A DNA stretch of 64,000 bases from assembly GCF_023559245.1 (NCBI RefSeq), contig NZ_CP097462.1, forward strand, positions 930,001-994,000, in the 5' to 3' direction. Shown here piece by piece: positions 18,335-26,591 of the stretch. The translations under genes were made by a program, and so were the position numbers. Numbering within the stretch: the stretch's first letter is position 1; each line of letters opens with the position of its first letter. The notes under the pieces are model-generated. The model had not been told where the DNA came from and searched no databases. It saw only the letters and a program-made list of their open reading frames with translations. This DNA comes from Sphingomonas sp. KRR8 (GTDB lineage Bacteria; Pseudomonadota; Alphaproteobacteria; Sphingomonadales; Sphingomonadaceae).

Positions 18335-18723
18335 GCCTAGCAATGTTAGCGGTTTAGCGGCCATCGTTCTTTAGCGAAGATTTTGGTCGCTGCACTTAGG
18401 TAATGATTTAGGTATCCGTACTCGCACCAAGACACCAGAACAGGCTCGTTTTTGCCCCCGGGCCCAACTCGGCCCTCAGGCCGCGGCTCGGAAGCGGGCA
18501 TTCTCTGAGACGCAATCGCGTTGTGTCTGCGAAGACCCATTTGCAGCCACTCACGACCGCTTCGCGACGGCCCGAAAGCGGACGTTCGTTCACTTCTGTC
18601 TTGAAGCCTAAAGTGGCTGCAATCAGACTGTTTGCTTGACGGCCGATCAGGCGACCCCGTCAGTAGCCTACCCCGGTAATTCTAGCTTACTCCTGGAAAC
18701 GGCTATTGAGTTCTCTCGCAATG
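18335..18723. other. Non-coding gap at the left end of element B
   Basis: About 390 bases with no supportable gene and no integrase remnant. It contains one copy of a degenerate intergenic repeat: GTCTGCGAAGACCCA at 18525-18539 and GACGTTCGTTCA at 18581-18592, with the same 56-base offset as in the copy at 21827-21894. Confidence 0.4.
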
Positions 18724-19617
18724 CTACTGTCGCCGACGGAATGTACCGGGGCTTTCCCCCGTCGCTCTGCGGAATGCGCGAGTGAAGCTCGATTGCGATG
18801 AGAAGCAGCATGCATACGCGATTTCTGCGAGCGCCATCTGACCTGAAGCAAGCAGGTCCTTTGCTCGGGCAAGGCGCCGCTTGCTGAGGTACCGGCCCGG
18901 CGGAACGCCAGTGCGATTCTTGAAGAGGCGAATAAAATGGAACGGGCTGAGGCACGCAACCGCAGCCAGATCGTCTACGCCGATGTCGCTGTCGAGGTTC
19001 GTCTCAACGAATTCCAGAACGCGTCGGAAGCGGTCGTCATCCAAGGCTTGACTGAGATGGAGGGATCGCACCTGAGCGGCAGCCCCCGGTGTGCAAGTCT
19101 GGGCCAAACGGGCTACGAGCGAAACGGCGAGTGACTCAACTAGCACGCGTCCTGCCGATGTCGGCTCTTGAAGCTCCTCCAGCATGGTAAACGCGATCTG
19201 CCTGATTAGCGTGTCTCTAACGTCGGATAGGTAAAGCACGTGCGCTGCATCAACGCTGGCGCCGCCCCGAACTTCAGACAGCTCGCGGAAGCGGTGCGCG
19301 GGGAGATAGATGTGAAAGCACTCATGCCACTCGTGTAACCGAATTTGTTCCTCGCGAACTCCAGTTGGGCATGTCCAGACTGTGCCTCGAGCGACCCTAG
19401 TGGATTGCACTTCACCATTACCGCAGCGGCTGACCACGGCGTCGGGGTGGCAGCGCGTTGCAACCCCGATCTCCGTCTGCACGAGATCGAACGGCGGCAG
19501 CTCGGACGCAGGGTGATGGCGGAGTTCAGCCGCCACACCGGTCCAACTGCATGAAACAGACGTGGCAAGCACATCCTCAGGCCCATACTTCTCAGTGCCG
19601 TGGCCAATAAGGTCCAT
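18724..19617 (-). CDS. AraC-family transcriptional regulator
   Basis: 297 aa. The C-terminal 100 residues carry two helix-turn-helix motifs (DDLAAVACLSPFHFIRLFK and LAEIAYACCFSSQSSFTRAF) ending in RATGESPGTFRRR, the classical AraC DNA-binding domain. The N-terminal sensor domain is unassigned and probably binds a small ligand. It is divergent from the operon starting at 19772 with 154 bases between, so that operon and its own gene are the likely targets. Confidence 0.9.
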   Translation of the reverse strand: MDLIGHGTEKYGPEDVLATSVSCSWTGVAAELRHHPASELPPFDLVQTEIGVATRCHPDAVVSRCGNGEVQSTRVARGTVWTCPTGVREEQIRLHEWHECFHIYLPAHRFRELSEVRGGASVDAAHVLYLSDVRDTLIRQIAFTMLEELQEPTSAGRVLVESLAVSLVARLAQTCTPGAAAQVRSLHLSQALDDDRFRRVLEFVETNLDSDIGVDDLAAVACLSPFHFIRLFKNRTGVPPGRYLSKRRLARAKDLLASGQMALAEIAYACCFSSQSSFTRAFRRATGESPGTFRRRQ

Positions 19618-19771
19618 GCCGGTCTCCTGGGAGCGACCTCCCCGGCCATCGCAGCAGCTGATCCGAATTCAGCAATTTGGGTCAACGACGAGGCAGGACC
19701 GGGACATACATCATTGCCCGTGCCCCAGTAAACGAACCGGCAATTGTCAGCCGAATTCTGAAGGGGAAAGC

Positions 19772-20032
19772 ATGGTCCAGGTACCCGACAAGCCGCTCGT
19801 TCCAAACAATTCGCTGATCACTCCGGGGCCGGAAGAGGGCCGAGCACTTGCGATCATGCTTGCTCGCCATTCAGTCCACGCCATGCAGCGGGAACTCGAA
19901 GTTCTGCAGAATGGGCGTGCACAGTACGCCCACGATCCATTCGGCCTCATCGCCGCGAGTCACGTCATTGCGGTCGAGTTTGCAACCATAGCTGCTGCCA
20001 ACAACTACTGGCGCTCGGCGGCAAGCCAGTGA
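19772..20032 (+). CDS. Small hypothetical protein (86 aa), first gene of stress-type operon
   Basis: 86-aa soluble helical protein starting MVQVPDKPLVPNNSL, no family recognised. The frame is open to 19562 but the ATG at 19772 has an AAGGGGAAAG ribosome site. Its stop overlaps the GTG start of the alpha/beta hydrolase, so the two are translationally coupled. The mainly helical second half (residues 24-86) may act as a partner of the downstream enzymes. Confidence 0.6.
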   Translation: MVQVPDKPLVPNNSLITPGPEEGRALAIMLARHSVHAMQRELEVLQNGRAQYAHDPFGLIAASHVIAVEFATIAAANNYWRSAASQ

Positions 20033-20922
20033 GTAGCACCGCAACCCCTTGGCAGCAGGCGGAACCGTCCGTCGACCGGATCAATCGAAGTGGTCGCCAG
20101 CCAGTTCTGTTCATCCACGGCTTGTGGCTGCTGCCCTCTAGTTGGAGCCGGTGGGCTAGCGTCTTCGAGGACGCAGGGTTCGAGACCTACGCGCCAGCAT
20201 GGCCAGGAGACGATATCACGGCGGAGGCAGCACGGGCCGACCTAGGGCGACCCAGCGAAACCCTTGAAGAAGTAGTCAACCATCTGGCGCACCTCATCGG
20301 AGCGCTCGACCGCAAGCCGTTCCTGGTCGGCCATTCGTTCGGCGGCCTCATCGCCCAGCTGCTCGCCGATCGTGGGCTATCCGCAGCAACTGTTGCGATC
20401 TCACCTCCGGCTTTCCGAGGTATCCTCCCGCTTCCGATCTCCGCGCTTCGATCCGCTTCTCCGGTACTCAGCAATCCCGCCAACCGACACCATGTCGTGA
20501 TGCTCACGTTCGAGCAGTTCCGTTACTCGTTCGCGAACGCGCTTGAGGAAACGGAAGCTCGGCAGCTCTACGGTGAATTCGTTGTTCCTGCTCCAGGCGG
20601 ACCTCTGTTCGAGGCGGCGTTCGCCAACATCAATCCTTGGACGGATGATCGGCTGGATCCGACAAGAGCGGATCGTGGACCCTTACTCCTGCTCGCCGGC
20701 GAAAACGATCATGTGGTTCCGCCCAACATCGTAGAGGCCGAATACTCACACCAGAGACGCAACCGGAGCCCCACGGAACTGCGCGTGGTACCTGGAAGAG
20801 GACACTCACTCACAATCGATAATGGTTGGAAGGACGTTGCCGATGCGGCCGTGGAGTTCCTGCTCCGCTTCAGTGATGAAGCCAGACGAGATCTTCCGAG
20901 ATCAAAAGGGCTCCTCTCGTGA
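20029..20922 (+). CDS. Alpha/beta hydrolase
   Basis: 297-aa alpha/beta-fold hydrolase without signal peptide. The oxyanion region is VLFIHGLW, the nucleophile elbow GHSFGG (Ser about residue 103), the acid in LLAGENDHVVPP and the catalytic His in GRGHSL. Substrate not predictable; related proteins are esterases or non-haem haloperoxidase-like enzymes. The start is GTG overlapping the previous stop, and the stop overlaps the next GTG start, so three genes are coupled. Confidence 0.88.
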   Translation: MSSTATPWQQAEPSVDRINRSGRQPVLFIHGLWLLPSSWSRWASVFEDAGFETYAPAWPGDDITAEAARADLGRPSETLEEVVNHLAHLIGALDRKPFLVGHSFGGLIAQLLADRGLSAATVAISPPAFRGILPLPISALRSASPVLSNPANRHHVVMLTFEQFRYSFANALEETEARQLYGEFVVPAPGGPLFEAAFANINPWTDDRLDPTRADRGPLLLLAGENDHVVPPNIVEAEYSHQRRNRSPTELRVVPGRGHSLTIDNGWKDVADAAVEFLLRFSDEARRDLPRSKGLLS

Positions 20923-21197
20923 TCTTCCTCATGACAGGAATGCTCAAAGCTGGGGTCCGCGCAATCTCGCAGGACATCCAGCAGCTAACCAACGACTTCA
21001 TCGGTCAGCCCTTGGTGGCGATCCGAACGGCGGGCGAGTTACTCAACGATGCTGGGGATCGCGTAGGTATGATGTTGCTGGTCGAGCTCGACGACCGCGC
21101 CGCTGCCGACCAGTTCATGAGAGACAGTCCCTACTTCCAAGCTGACCTGTACGAAGACGTGCGGATCTTCGATTTCAGACCGGAAGTCGGCTGGTGA
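20919..21197 (+). CDS. YCII-related protein
   Basis: 92-aa protein matching the ferredoxin-like YCII fold: an N-terminal strand, a helical stretch, MMLLVELDDRAAADQFMRDSPYF and the final RIFDFRPEV strand. The GTG start overlaps the hydrolase stop. YCII proteins are small putative enzymes or regulators, often in catabolic or stress operons. The usual His-Asp pair is not obvious here, so catalysis is uncertain. Confidence 0.7.
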   Translation: MIFLMTGMLKAGVRAISQDIQQLTNDFIGQPLVAIRTAGELLNDAGDRVGMMLLVELDDRAAADQFMRDSPYFQADLYEDVRIFDFRPEVGW

Positions 21198-21233
21198 AGT
21201 AGGTTTGAGCCTGCTCGCATGTGGAGATGCTTT

Positions 21234-21707
21234 GTGACTCTTGAACCGCCGCGCATGGACCTTTCGCGCATTGCGCCGGACGCATATCGGAAGCTTGCTC
21301 AGCTCGAGAGTATAATTGCCCCGCACATCGAACCTAAGCTTCTACATTTGCTCAAGCTGCGGGCCTCCCAGATCAATGGTTGCGCTTACTGCATCGCCAT
21401 GCACACTCATGAAGCACTGCAGGACGGCGAGTCCCCGATTAGGCTGACTTCACTCGATGCGTGGGAAGAGTCCGATCGATTCGAGGAGCGCGAACGCGTC
21501 CTGCTGAGGTGGGTGGATGAAGTGACGCTGATTGCCACCACCCGCGCCTCGGCTGGTGCCTTTGCTGACTTGAAGTCTCACTTCGACGAGAGTGAAATAG
21601 GTTGGCTCACAATGGCTATTGTCACGATCAATAGCTGGAACAGGGTCGCGATTGCCTCGAGGGCGCAGTACCGCACGACCGAGAGGAAGGCCCAGCTTTC
21701 CAACTGA
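21234..21707 (+). CDS. Carboxymuconolactone decarboxylase / AhpD-like protein
   Basis: 157-aa helical protein with the AhpD core motif GCAYCIAMH (Cys-x-x-Cys plus His three residues on), typical of alkylhydroperoxidase-like disulfide reductases. The frame opens at an ATG at 21219, but a GTG at 21234 with GGAG seven bases upstream gives the usual N-terminus (TLEPPRMDLSRIAPDAY). Last gene of the AraC-flanked operon; the set suggests peroxide or electrophile detoxification, which is inference. Confidence 0.88.
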   Translation: MTLEPPRMDLSRIAPDAYRKLAQLESIIAPHIEPKLLHLLKLRASQINGCAYCIAMHTHEALQDGESPIRLTSLDAWEESDRFEERERVLLRWVDEVTLIATTRASAGAFADLKSHFDESEIGWLTMAIVTINSWNRVAIASRAQYRTTERKAQLSN

Positions 21708-22338
21708 AAAAGCTCTTGCCGATTGTACTGAATTTGGAGAGTCCCATCTTCATCTGACGGTAAGCCGCAGGACGGCTCTCAGGCAAGGGAGGGTAAGGCT
21801 CGGACGCTAGTTGAGCAAAGTCTCGCGTCTGCGAAGACCCACACTCAGGCATTCAGGTCCGGATCTCTGCTGCTCCAAAGCCGACGTTCGTTCAGGCGCG
21901 GCTGAAGTCCGGAACTGGCCGGAAGCAGGCCGTCCGCTTCTGGGCGCCAGGCCAATTTTCCGGACGGTCGTTCAGCGAAGCTGCGTGCGTTCGCTCCCAC
22001 CGAACCCGGAGATTCAATCGAAGTGAAATGCGCACCATGGCGCGAACATGGACGATGCCCAGTTTAGAAGTTGGCGGGTGTCTCTCTCGTTCCTCGCTAA
22101 TGTTGTCGCCGAATTGCGCGGCTGAACGGTGATTTGCGGCGATATGTCGCCGAATGTCACTTGGACGGGTGATTCGACAATTCTGCGCAAATTAGGCGAA
22201 GGCTCAGCACACTTCGGCGAAAGTGGACGGCTTGAAGTAAAGTTCGTCGCGGAAGATCGAAACGACGATGAGGATGCCGTTCTGACCTGTCATCTCCTTT
22301 GTCACGGGCAGGGATGCTCGTGGCGACAGGAGGACAAC
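21708..22338. other. Non-coding gap with a degenerate repeat copy
   Basis: About 630 bases without a convincing gene. It carries the second copy of the intergenic repeat seen at 18525: GTCTGCGAAGACCCA at 21827-21841 and GACGTTCGTTCA at 21883-21894, with identical 56-base offset. The right part precedes the UrcA-family gene and should hold its promoter. Confidence 0.4.
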
Positions 22339-22731
22339 ATGGAAGCTCGGAACATTGCGTGCGTCTTCGCTGCAGGATTCATCGGTATTGGTCTTACCGC
22401 CAGCGCGACCCATGCTTTCGCAAGGCCGCCCCGCGAAGCTGTCGTAACGGCTCCGCGGGTCGATCGTGACCTGGAACGCCGGGTTAGCTACGCGGATCTC
22501 AACCTCGCTTATCGGAACGACCAGAAGCAACTTCAGGGTCGGATTTGGAGGACCGCAGACTCACTCTGCTTCGATCTGAATGGCAACAACGGAACGGCTG
22601 AATGCACCGATTTCGCCGTGCACAGCACGGACGATCAGGTAGCGCGAGCCATCCAACGAGCCAAGGATCAGATGGCTGGGCTTCCGGTCGGTCCTGCAAT
22701 CGCGATCTCAATGGCGGTTAGTGGACAGTGA
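22339..22731 (+). CDS. UrcA family secreted protein
   Basis: 130-aa protein with an N-terminal signal sequence (about residues 1-27, ending THAFA) and the UrcA pattern: RRVSYADLNLA, a helix, Cys in DSLCFD and a second Cys in TAECTDFAV, which probably form a disulfide. UrcA proteins are small exported proteins of unknown role common in sphingomonads and caulobacters. The ATG at 22339 follows ACAGGAGGAC; the open frame to 22129 is not used. A strong stem-loop follows its stop. Confidence 0.8.
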   Translation: MEARNIACVFAAGFIGIGLTASATHAFARPPREAVVTAPRVDRDLERRVSYADLNLAYRNDQKQLQGRIWRTADSLCFDLNGNNGTAECTDFAVHSTDDQVARAIQRAKDQMAGLPVGPAIAISMAVSGQ

Positions 22732-22736
22732 GAAAA

Positions 22737-22756
22737 GGGGCGGCGCAAGCCGCCCC
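22737..22756 (+). terminator. Rho-independent-like terminator after the UrcA gene
   Basis: GGGGCGGC, loop GCAA, GCCGCCCC: a perfect 8-bp GC stem with a stable GNRA loop beginning five bases after the stop codon, followed by TTCCTCT. Confidence 0.75.
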
Positions 22757-23016
22757 TTCCTCTACGCGAAAACCGTGGATGTGAGACGCTGGCCTCGATG
22801 CCTGCCAAGGGCAACGCCCATCTGGCAATTTATTGCCGCTCTATTCAGCGCTGCAAGACAGAGCAGACCGAAATGCCGCCGTTACTCTTGGTATTGCCAG
22901 AAGATGAGACCGAAATATGGTCTGCGGCGTGATGGGCAGCACGAGCCATGTGAGATCGACGAAATTGGTCGTCCAATTACGACCTTATTCCGTCGTGCCT
23001 TACTTTAGAGCCAAAG

Positions 23017-23517
23017 CTATTTGACCTTTCGAACGCCGAAGTCCGACGCACAGGCCGGAGGAGCGTCGTCAATCCGGTTGGGGGCCCCTGCTTCGATCAC
23101 GGCTGTTGCGTAAGCAACGGCGCCTGCTGCGCTGGTACCGACATGCATTGTATCGCCCTCGGTGAATGTCGAGCCATTTGGCGATCCAACACCGTACTGC
23201 TTGGTTTCGCATCTTCCGTTTATCACCCGGGTGACGTCGACCAAGCCTGACGCAACTTGGACAATGACCATGCCTGGGTGATGGTGCCAGCCGGAATTGC
23301 CGGTGGCTCCCCAAGTCAGCTTCACCTCATAGGTGTCAGTTGGGTCTTTGGTCTGAAACTTGATCCGCTCGCTATTGATAAGCGCTGTCTCCTTGAAATG
23401 TGCTGCGACGAGGAGTTGCCCCGACCAATTCGATGGAGGCGAGGCCGATGCTCTCGTAATCGCGAGTCCGGATGCGGCAACGGCCGCCACGCACGTTAGA
23501 CGCAGGAAAGAATACAT
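23017..23517 (-). CDS. Secreted cupin-domain protein
   Basis: 166-aa exported protein with a signal peptide (about residues 1-25, ITRASA). The cupin part shows GNSGWHHHPGMVIVQVASG (three-His metal site) and a second strand motif TFTEGDTMHVG. Single-domain cupins of this kind bind a divalent metal; the substrate is unknown. Two Cys (near residues 103 and 157) may form a periplasmic disulfide. No operon partner. Confidence 0.75.
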   Translation of the reverse strand: MYSFLRLTCVAAVAASGLAITRASASPPSNWSGQLLVAAHFKETALINSERIKFQTKDPTDTYEVKLTWGATGNSGWHHHPGMVIVQVASGLVDVTRVINGRCETKQYGVGSPNGSTFTEGDTMHVGTSAAGAVAYATAVIEAGAPNRIDDAPPACASDFGVRKVK

Positions 23518-23722
23518 AAGATCCTCCTGTTGCTGGGTGTGCTGCCCAGCAGAAGGCTATCATTAATTTCACACATAACAAAGGTTGTTCAAAAAATGTT
23601 ATTCGAACTTAAGGTGCGTGATTGAACGAAAAGCGGTCCTGAACCGTAGAGGTGACGTCTGAGCAGGTGATTGGGGCCTGACACCATCCTCGACGGTAAC
23701 GACGCGAAACCGTCTCAAGACC

Positions 23723-24166
23723 TTACTTGGCGCAAAGCCGATGCACCTCGGCGCAGAAGGCTTTGCGGACATCACCCTTGAAGTCGAGTTGTCCAACGCT
23801 CTTCATGGTGGCCTGGATCACCGTTGGCGTGACCGACCGGTATCTCGTCGCCACGGGCGACGAATTGAAGCGCACCAGCGCTTTCAGGTCAGCCATACTC
23901 AGCTGCCGCGCATAGGCCTCGCCGGTCGCAGCCATCAGGCGCTCATAACCACGGCGGTATACCCGCTCTGCTGTCGCCCTCAGCCGAACCTGCTCCCCAA
24001 CTGAAAGGTGCGGGTCTTCTGCTACAAGCTCGTCGATTTCTTTAGCCTTCACCAGAGGCAATATCGACGCGAGCATTCCATGCTCGGCCAAGAGGCGTCC
24101 AAGTCTGATTGCACTAGGGGATGGTGGGGTCGCGGCGGCCGCCAAAGCCAGGATGAAGATTGCCAT
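23723..24166 (-). CDS. DUF2059-like exported protein
   Basis: 147-aa protein with a short N-terminal hydrophobic signal (MAIFILALAAAATPPSP). The helical body ends with the pattern YARQLSMADLKALVRFNSSPVATRYRS, which fits the C-terminal helix motif of DUF2059 proteins (Leu-Ser, Asp-Leu, Phe, Ser-Pro). Function unknown. Two Cys near the C-terminus (AFCAEVHRLCAK) may form a disulfide. Confidence 0.65.
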   Translation of the reverse strand: MAIFILALAAAATPPSPSAIRLGRLLAEHGMLASILPLVKAKEIDELVAEDPHLSVGEQVRLRATAERVYRRGYERLMAATGEAYARQLSMADLKALVRFNSSPVATRYRSVTPTVIQATMKSVGQLDFKGDVRKAFCAEVHRLCAK

Positions 24167-24430
24167 CAGCTTCCCTTCTTTCAGCCAGGAAACTCGCAGC
24201 CGTTCAACCTGTCAATAAGAGGTGGCGTCGCGCGGTCCCGTGAATGTCGGAAAGGCAGCTGAACAGTCGGTGTCCGCTTTCCTCGTTGCAGACATTCCGG
24301 TGAGCCAGGTCATACTGGCCAAAAAACGGCAGGATCTGGCCGAAAGCGGACTAACTGCTATCGGGCGCGCCATTTCTCGTTCCGGACGTTTGCTCAATTC
24401 GGTGCCAAGCATCGGCCGCGAAGATGCGGC

Positions 24431-25816
24431 TCAGGTGAGCCGTTCGAAGGTCAGCGTGCGCGCCGCCGGGTCGGCCGCGGCGAGGCGGACGCGGAGCCGA
24501 GTGCCGGGCTCGACCGCGTGCGCCACTACGCGTGCGACGATTGGCTCGGCTTCAAGTTGGATTCTTGCCCCTCGTTCATCCTCATCGGTCACCACTGCGT
24601 CGAACGCTTCGCCCTCGCGCCCCTGCAACGTAACCGCTTCGGCAAGGTCGATCACCGCGCGCTCGATCGCCGCGCTTTGGGCATCGGCGCGGGCCATGAT
24701 TTTGGGCAGGCGCGCGAAGGCGGCCCTCAAGTCGTCGGAAACCGGCTGGCCATTGGCCACCGCGAGCGCGGCCATCACTACGTACCGATCGGCAAGGCGA
24801 CGCAGCGGGGCGGTGGCATGAACGTAGGTCGCCGCCATCGCCGAATGCCACGGGATCTCGCCGGGGTTATAGGGCTGATACGATGCCCCCTCTCCCGCGC
24901 GGCGCACTGCGAGCATCATTGCCGCCTCGGCATGATCGGCAGGGTCGAGCGCCCGCTCATATTCCTTGAGGCTGGTCGTGGCGGGCCAGTCGAGATGGAG
25001 CGCCTTGGCGGTCTGGCGCAGGCGGCCGACGGCAAGATCATCGGGTTCGGCCATCACACGGAACAGGCCGGCGTGCGCCGCCAGCAAGGCATCGGCGATG
25101 GCAAGGTTGGCCGCGAGCGACAGAGCGGCGTTACGGCTCTCGGACATGAACCGCGGGCGGAAGGAAAGCGTATAGCAGCCTTCGCCCGCGGCGGCGACTT
25201 CCTGCTCAGGCGGGTCGACGCGCGACGCCCCGCGTGCTGCTTCGGCCGACACGATCCGCCGCGACAGTTCGGCGAACCCGGCGGGAAGATCGGCCTCGTT
25301 CACCGCATCATAGGCAAGCTTGGCACGGCTGCGGATCAGAGCACGCTCGGCGCTGTCGAGGCTCGCCTTGCCCGCGGGGTCGATCCGCACCGCGAACACG
25401 ACCGCCGGGCGCGGCCCGTCGGGGAGCAGGCTGGCGGCAGCTTCGCTCAGCGCGGGCGGGTAAAGCCCCGCCTTGCCATCGGGGAGGTACAGCGTCGTCC
25501 CCCTCCGCCACGCCTCGACGTCGATGACCCCGCCATCGTCGACGAACCAGGAGACGTCAGCGATCGCGTAGTAAAGGATGAGGTCATCGCCCGCGGCCTC
25601 GATCGCAAACGCTTGGTCGAGGTCGGTCGAGGTTGCCGGGTCGAGCGTGACGAACGCCTCGCTCGTGCGGTCCCGATGCGCGTTTGGGGCTCGCCTAGCA
25701 GCTTCGGCGGCGGCGGCGAGGACCTCGGTCGGGAAGCCGTCGGGCACCTGATACTGCAGCCTGATCGCGGCCAGCCCGGCCGTGAGCGCGTGTCGCGGAT
25801 CTTGGATCGCCTTCAT
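24431..25816 (-). CDS. RNB-domain ribonuclease (RNase II/R family, short form)
   Basis: 461-aa exoribonuclease-like protein. The catalytic loop TLDPATSTDLDQAFAI (about residues 57-72) carries the Asp residues that bind magnesium, and YVHATAPLRRLADRY corresponds to the conserved YTHFTSPIRRYADL block. It lacks the N-terminal cold-shock domains of RNase R, and only a short S1-like C-terminus follows. Short RNB proteins like this are common in alphaproteobacteria. It should degrade RNA 3' to 5' in the cytoplasm. Confidence 0.88.
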   Translation of the reverse strand: MKAIQDPRHALTAGLAAIRLQYQVPDGFPTEVLAAAAEAARRAPNAHRDRTSEAFVTLDPATSTDLDQAFAIEAAGDDLILYYAIADVSWFVDDGGVIDVEAWRRGTTLYLPDGKAGLYPPALSEAAASLLPDGPRPAVVFAVRIDPAGKASLDSAERALIRSRAKLAYDAVNEADLPAGFAELSRRIVSAEAARGASRVDPPEQEVAAAGEGCYTLSFRPRFMSESRNAALSLAANLAIADALLAAHAGLFRVMAEPDDLAVGRLRQTAKALHLDWPATTSLKEYERALDPADHAEAAMMLAVRRAGEGASYQPYNPGEIPWHSAMAATYVHATAPLRRLADRYVVMAALAVANGQPVSDDLRAAFARLPKIMARADAQSAAIERAVIDLAEAVTLQGREGEAFDAVVTDEDERGARIQLEAEPIVARVVAHAVEPGTRLRVRLAAADPAARTLTFERLT

Positions 25817-26198
25817 CGCGCTTGCCTACACGAACCAACGCCCGAAGAAAGAACTCGCACGGGGTCATGAAGGCCATCGCGGCCACTTGAGTACCGATGC
25901 GGTCGCCTCTTTCTGGATTGGCTCCGGGCTCACGCCCAGCTCGCCCGGTGGTGAGCGAGGATCTTCCTCTCAGGGCACGGCGGCGCGGCCCTTCGCCCCA
26001 CCTTACGGCTCACCAAAATTGCGGCCCTCCTGATGTTCGTTCTTGGCCTTAGGCGGACGGTCCGCTTTTAGGCGATAGGCAGCAAGTCTCGTCGTTCGTT
26101 CCACTGACTTGCGGATGACCGCATACGACCCATTGCGGACATCCACACTGCGCGGCGCTGCAGGATGCAACGCCAAAGCTCTGCAGTTACACGGCGCT
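25817..26198. other. Non-coding gap
   Basis: About 380 bases between the divergent RNB gene and the small membrane protein. No conserved frame, hairpin or repeat that I can support. Confidence 0.35.
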
Positions 26199-26489
26199 AT
26201 GGAGTTGGGGCTAACCTTCGCCGCCGTGCTTGGCGTTACATTCCTGCTGAGCCGCACCTTGGGCAGGCGCCTAACGGAAATTAGCAGAGCGACCGCCGTG
26301 GTTTGCTGTGCCTTGGCGGTCCCGGGATTGCTGGTGCTTGCAGCCTTCATCGTCGAAGCGACTGGCATCGACAAAGGACGAATGAATGACGCTTGGTCAT
26401 TCGACTTGATATTTGAGGTCATGGCAGTTCTCTTCCTGCCCTTCACCTTCTTGGTAAGCTTGGTTTCGGTACCTCAAGACGAGTTGTAA
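26199..26489 (+). CDS. Small membrane protein (hypothetical)
   Basis: 96-aa protein with three hydrophobic stretches (residues about 3-19, 28-50 and 70-90). The frame is open to 26109, but the first 30 residues are unlike a membrane protein, so the ATG at 26199 is preferred without a strong ribosome site. No family recognised and no operon partner. Confidence 0.5.
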   Translation: MELGLTFAAVLGVTFLLSRTLGRRLTEISRATAVVCCALAVPGLLVLAAFIVEATGIDKGRMNDAWSFDLIFEVMAVLFLPFTFLVSLVSVPQDEL

Positions 26490-26591
26490 TTATGACATCG
26501 CCCGAAAACAGATGCGCCTCTGCGAGCACCGGTCCATGTCCGCTTCCGACCCGGAACGGACGTTCAAACCGACGCTTGGCTTGGCCTGATC

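Noticed and set aside
24518..25870. Long plus-strand frame (450 codons) opposite the RNB gene
   Set aside because: It is the mirror of a clear ribonuclease gene in GC-rich DNA; its translation is Arg/Gly/His-rich and shows no domain.
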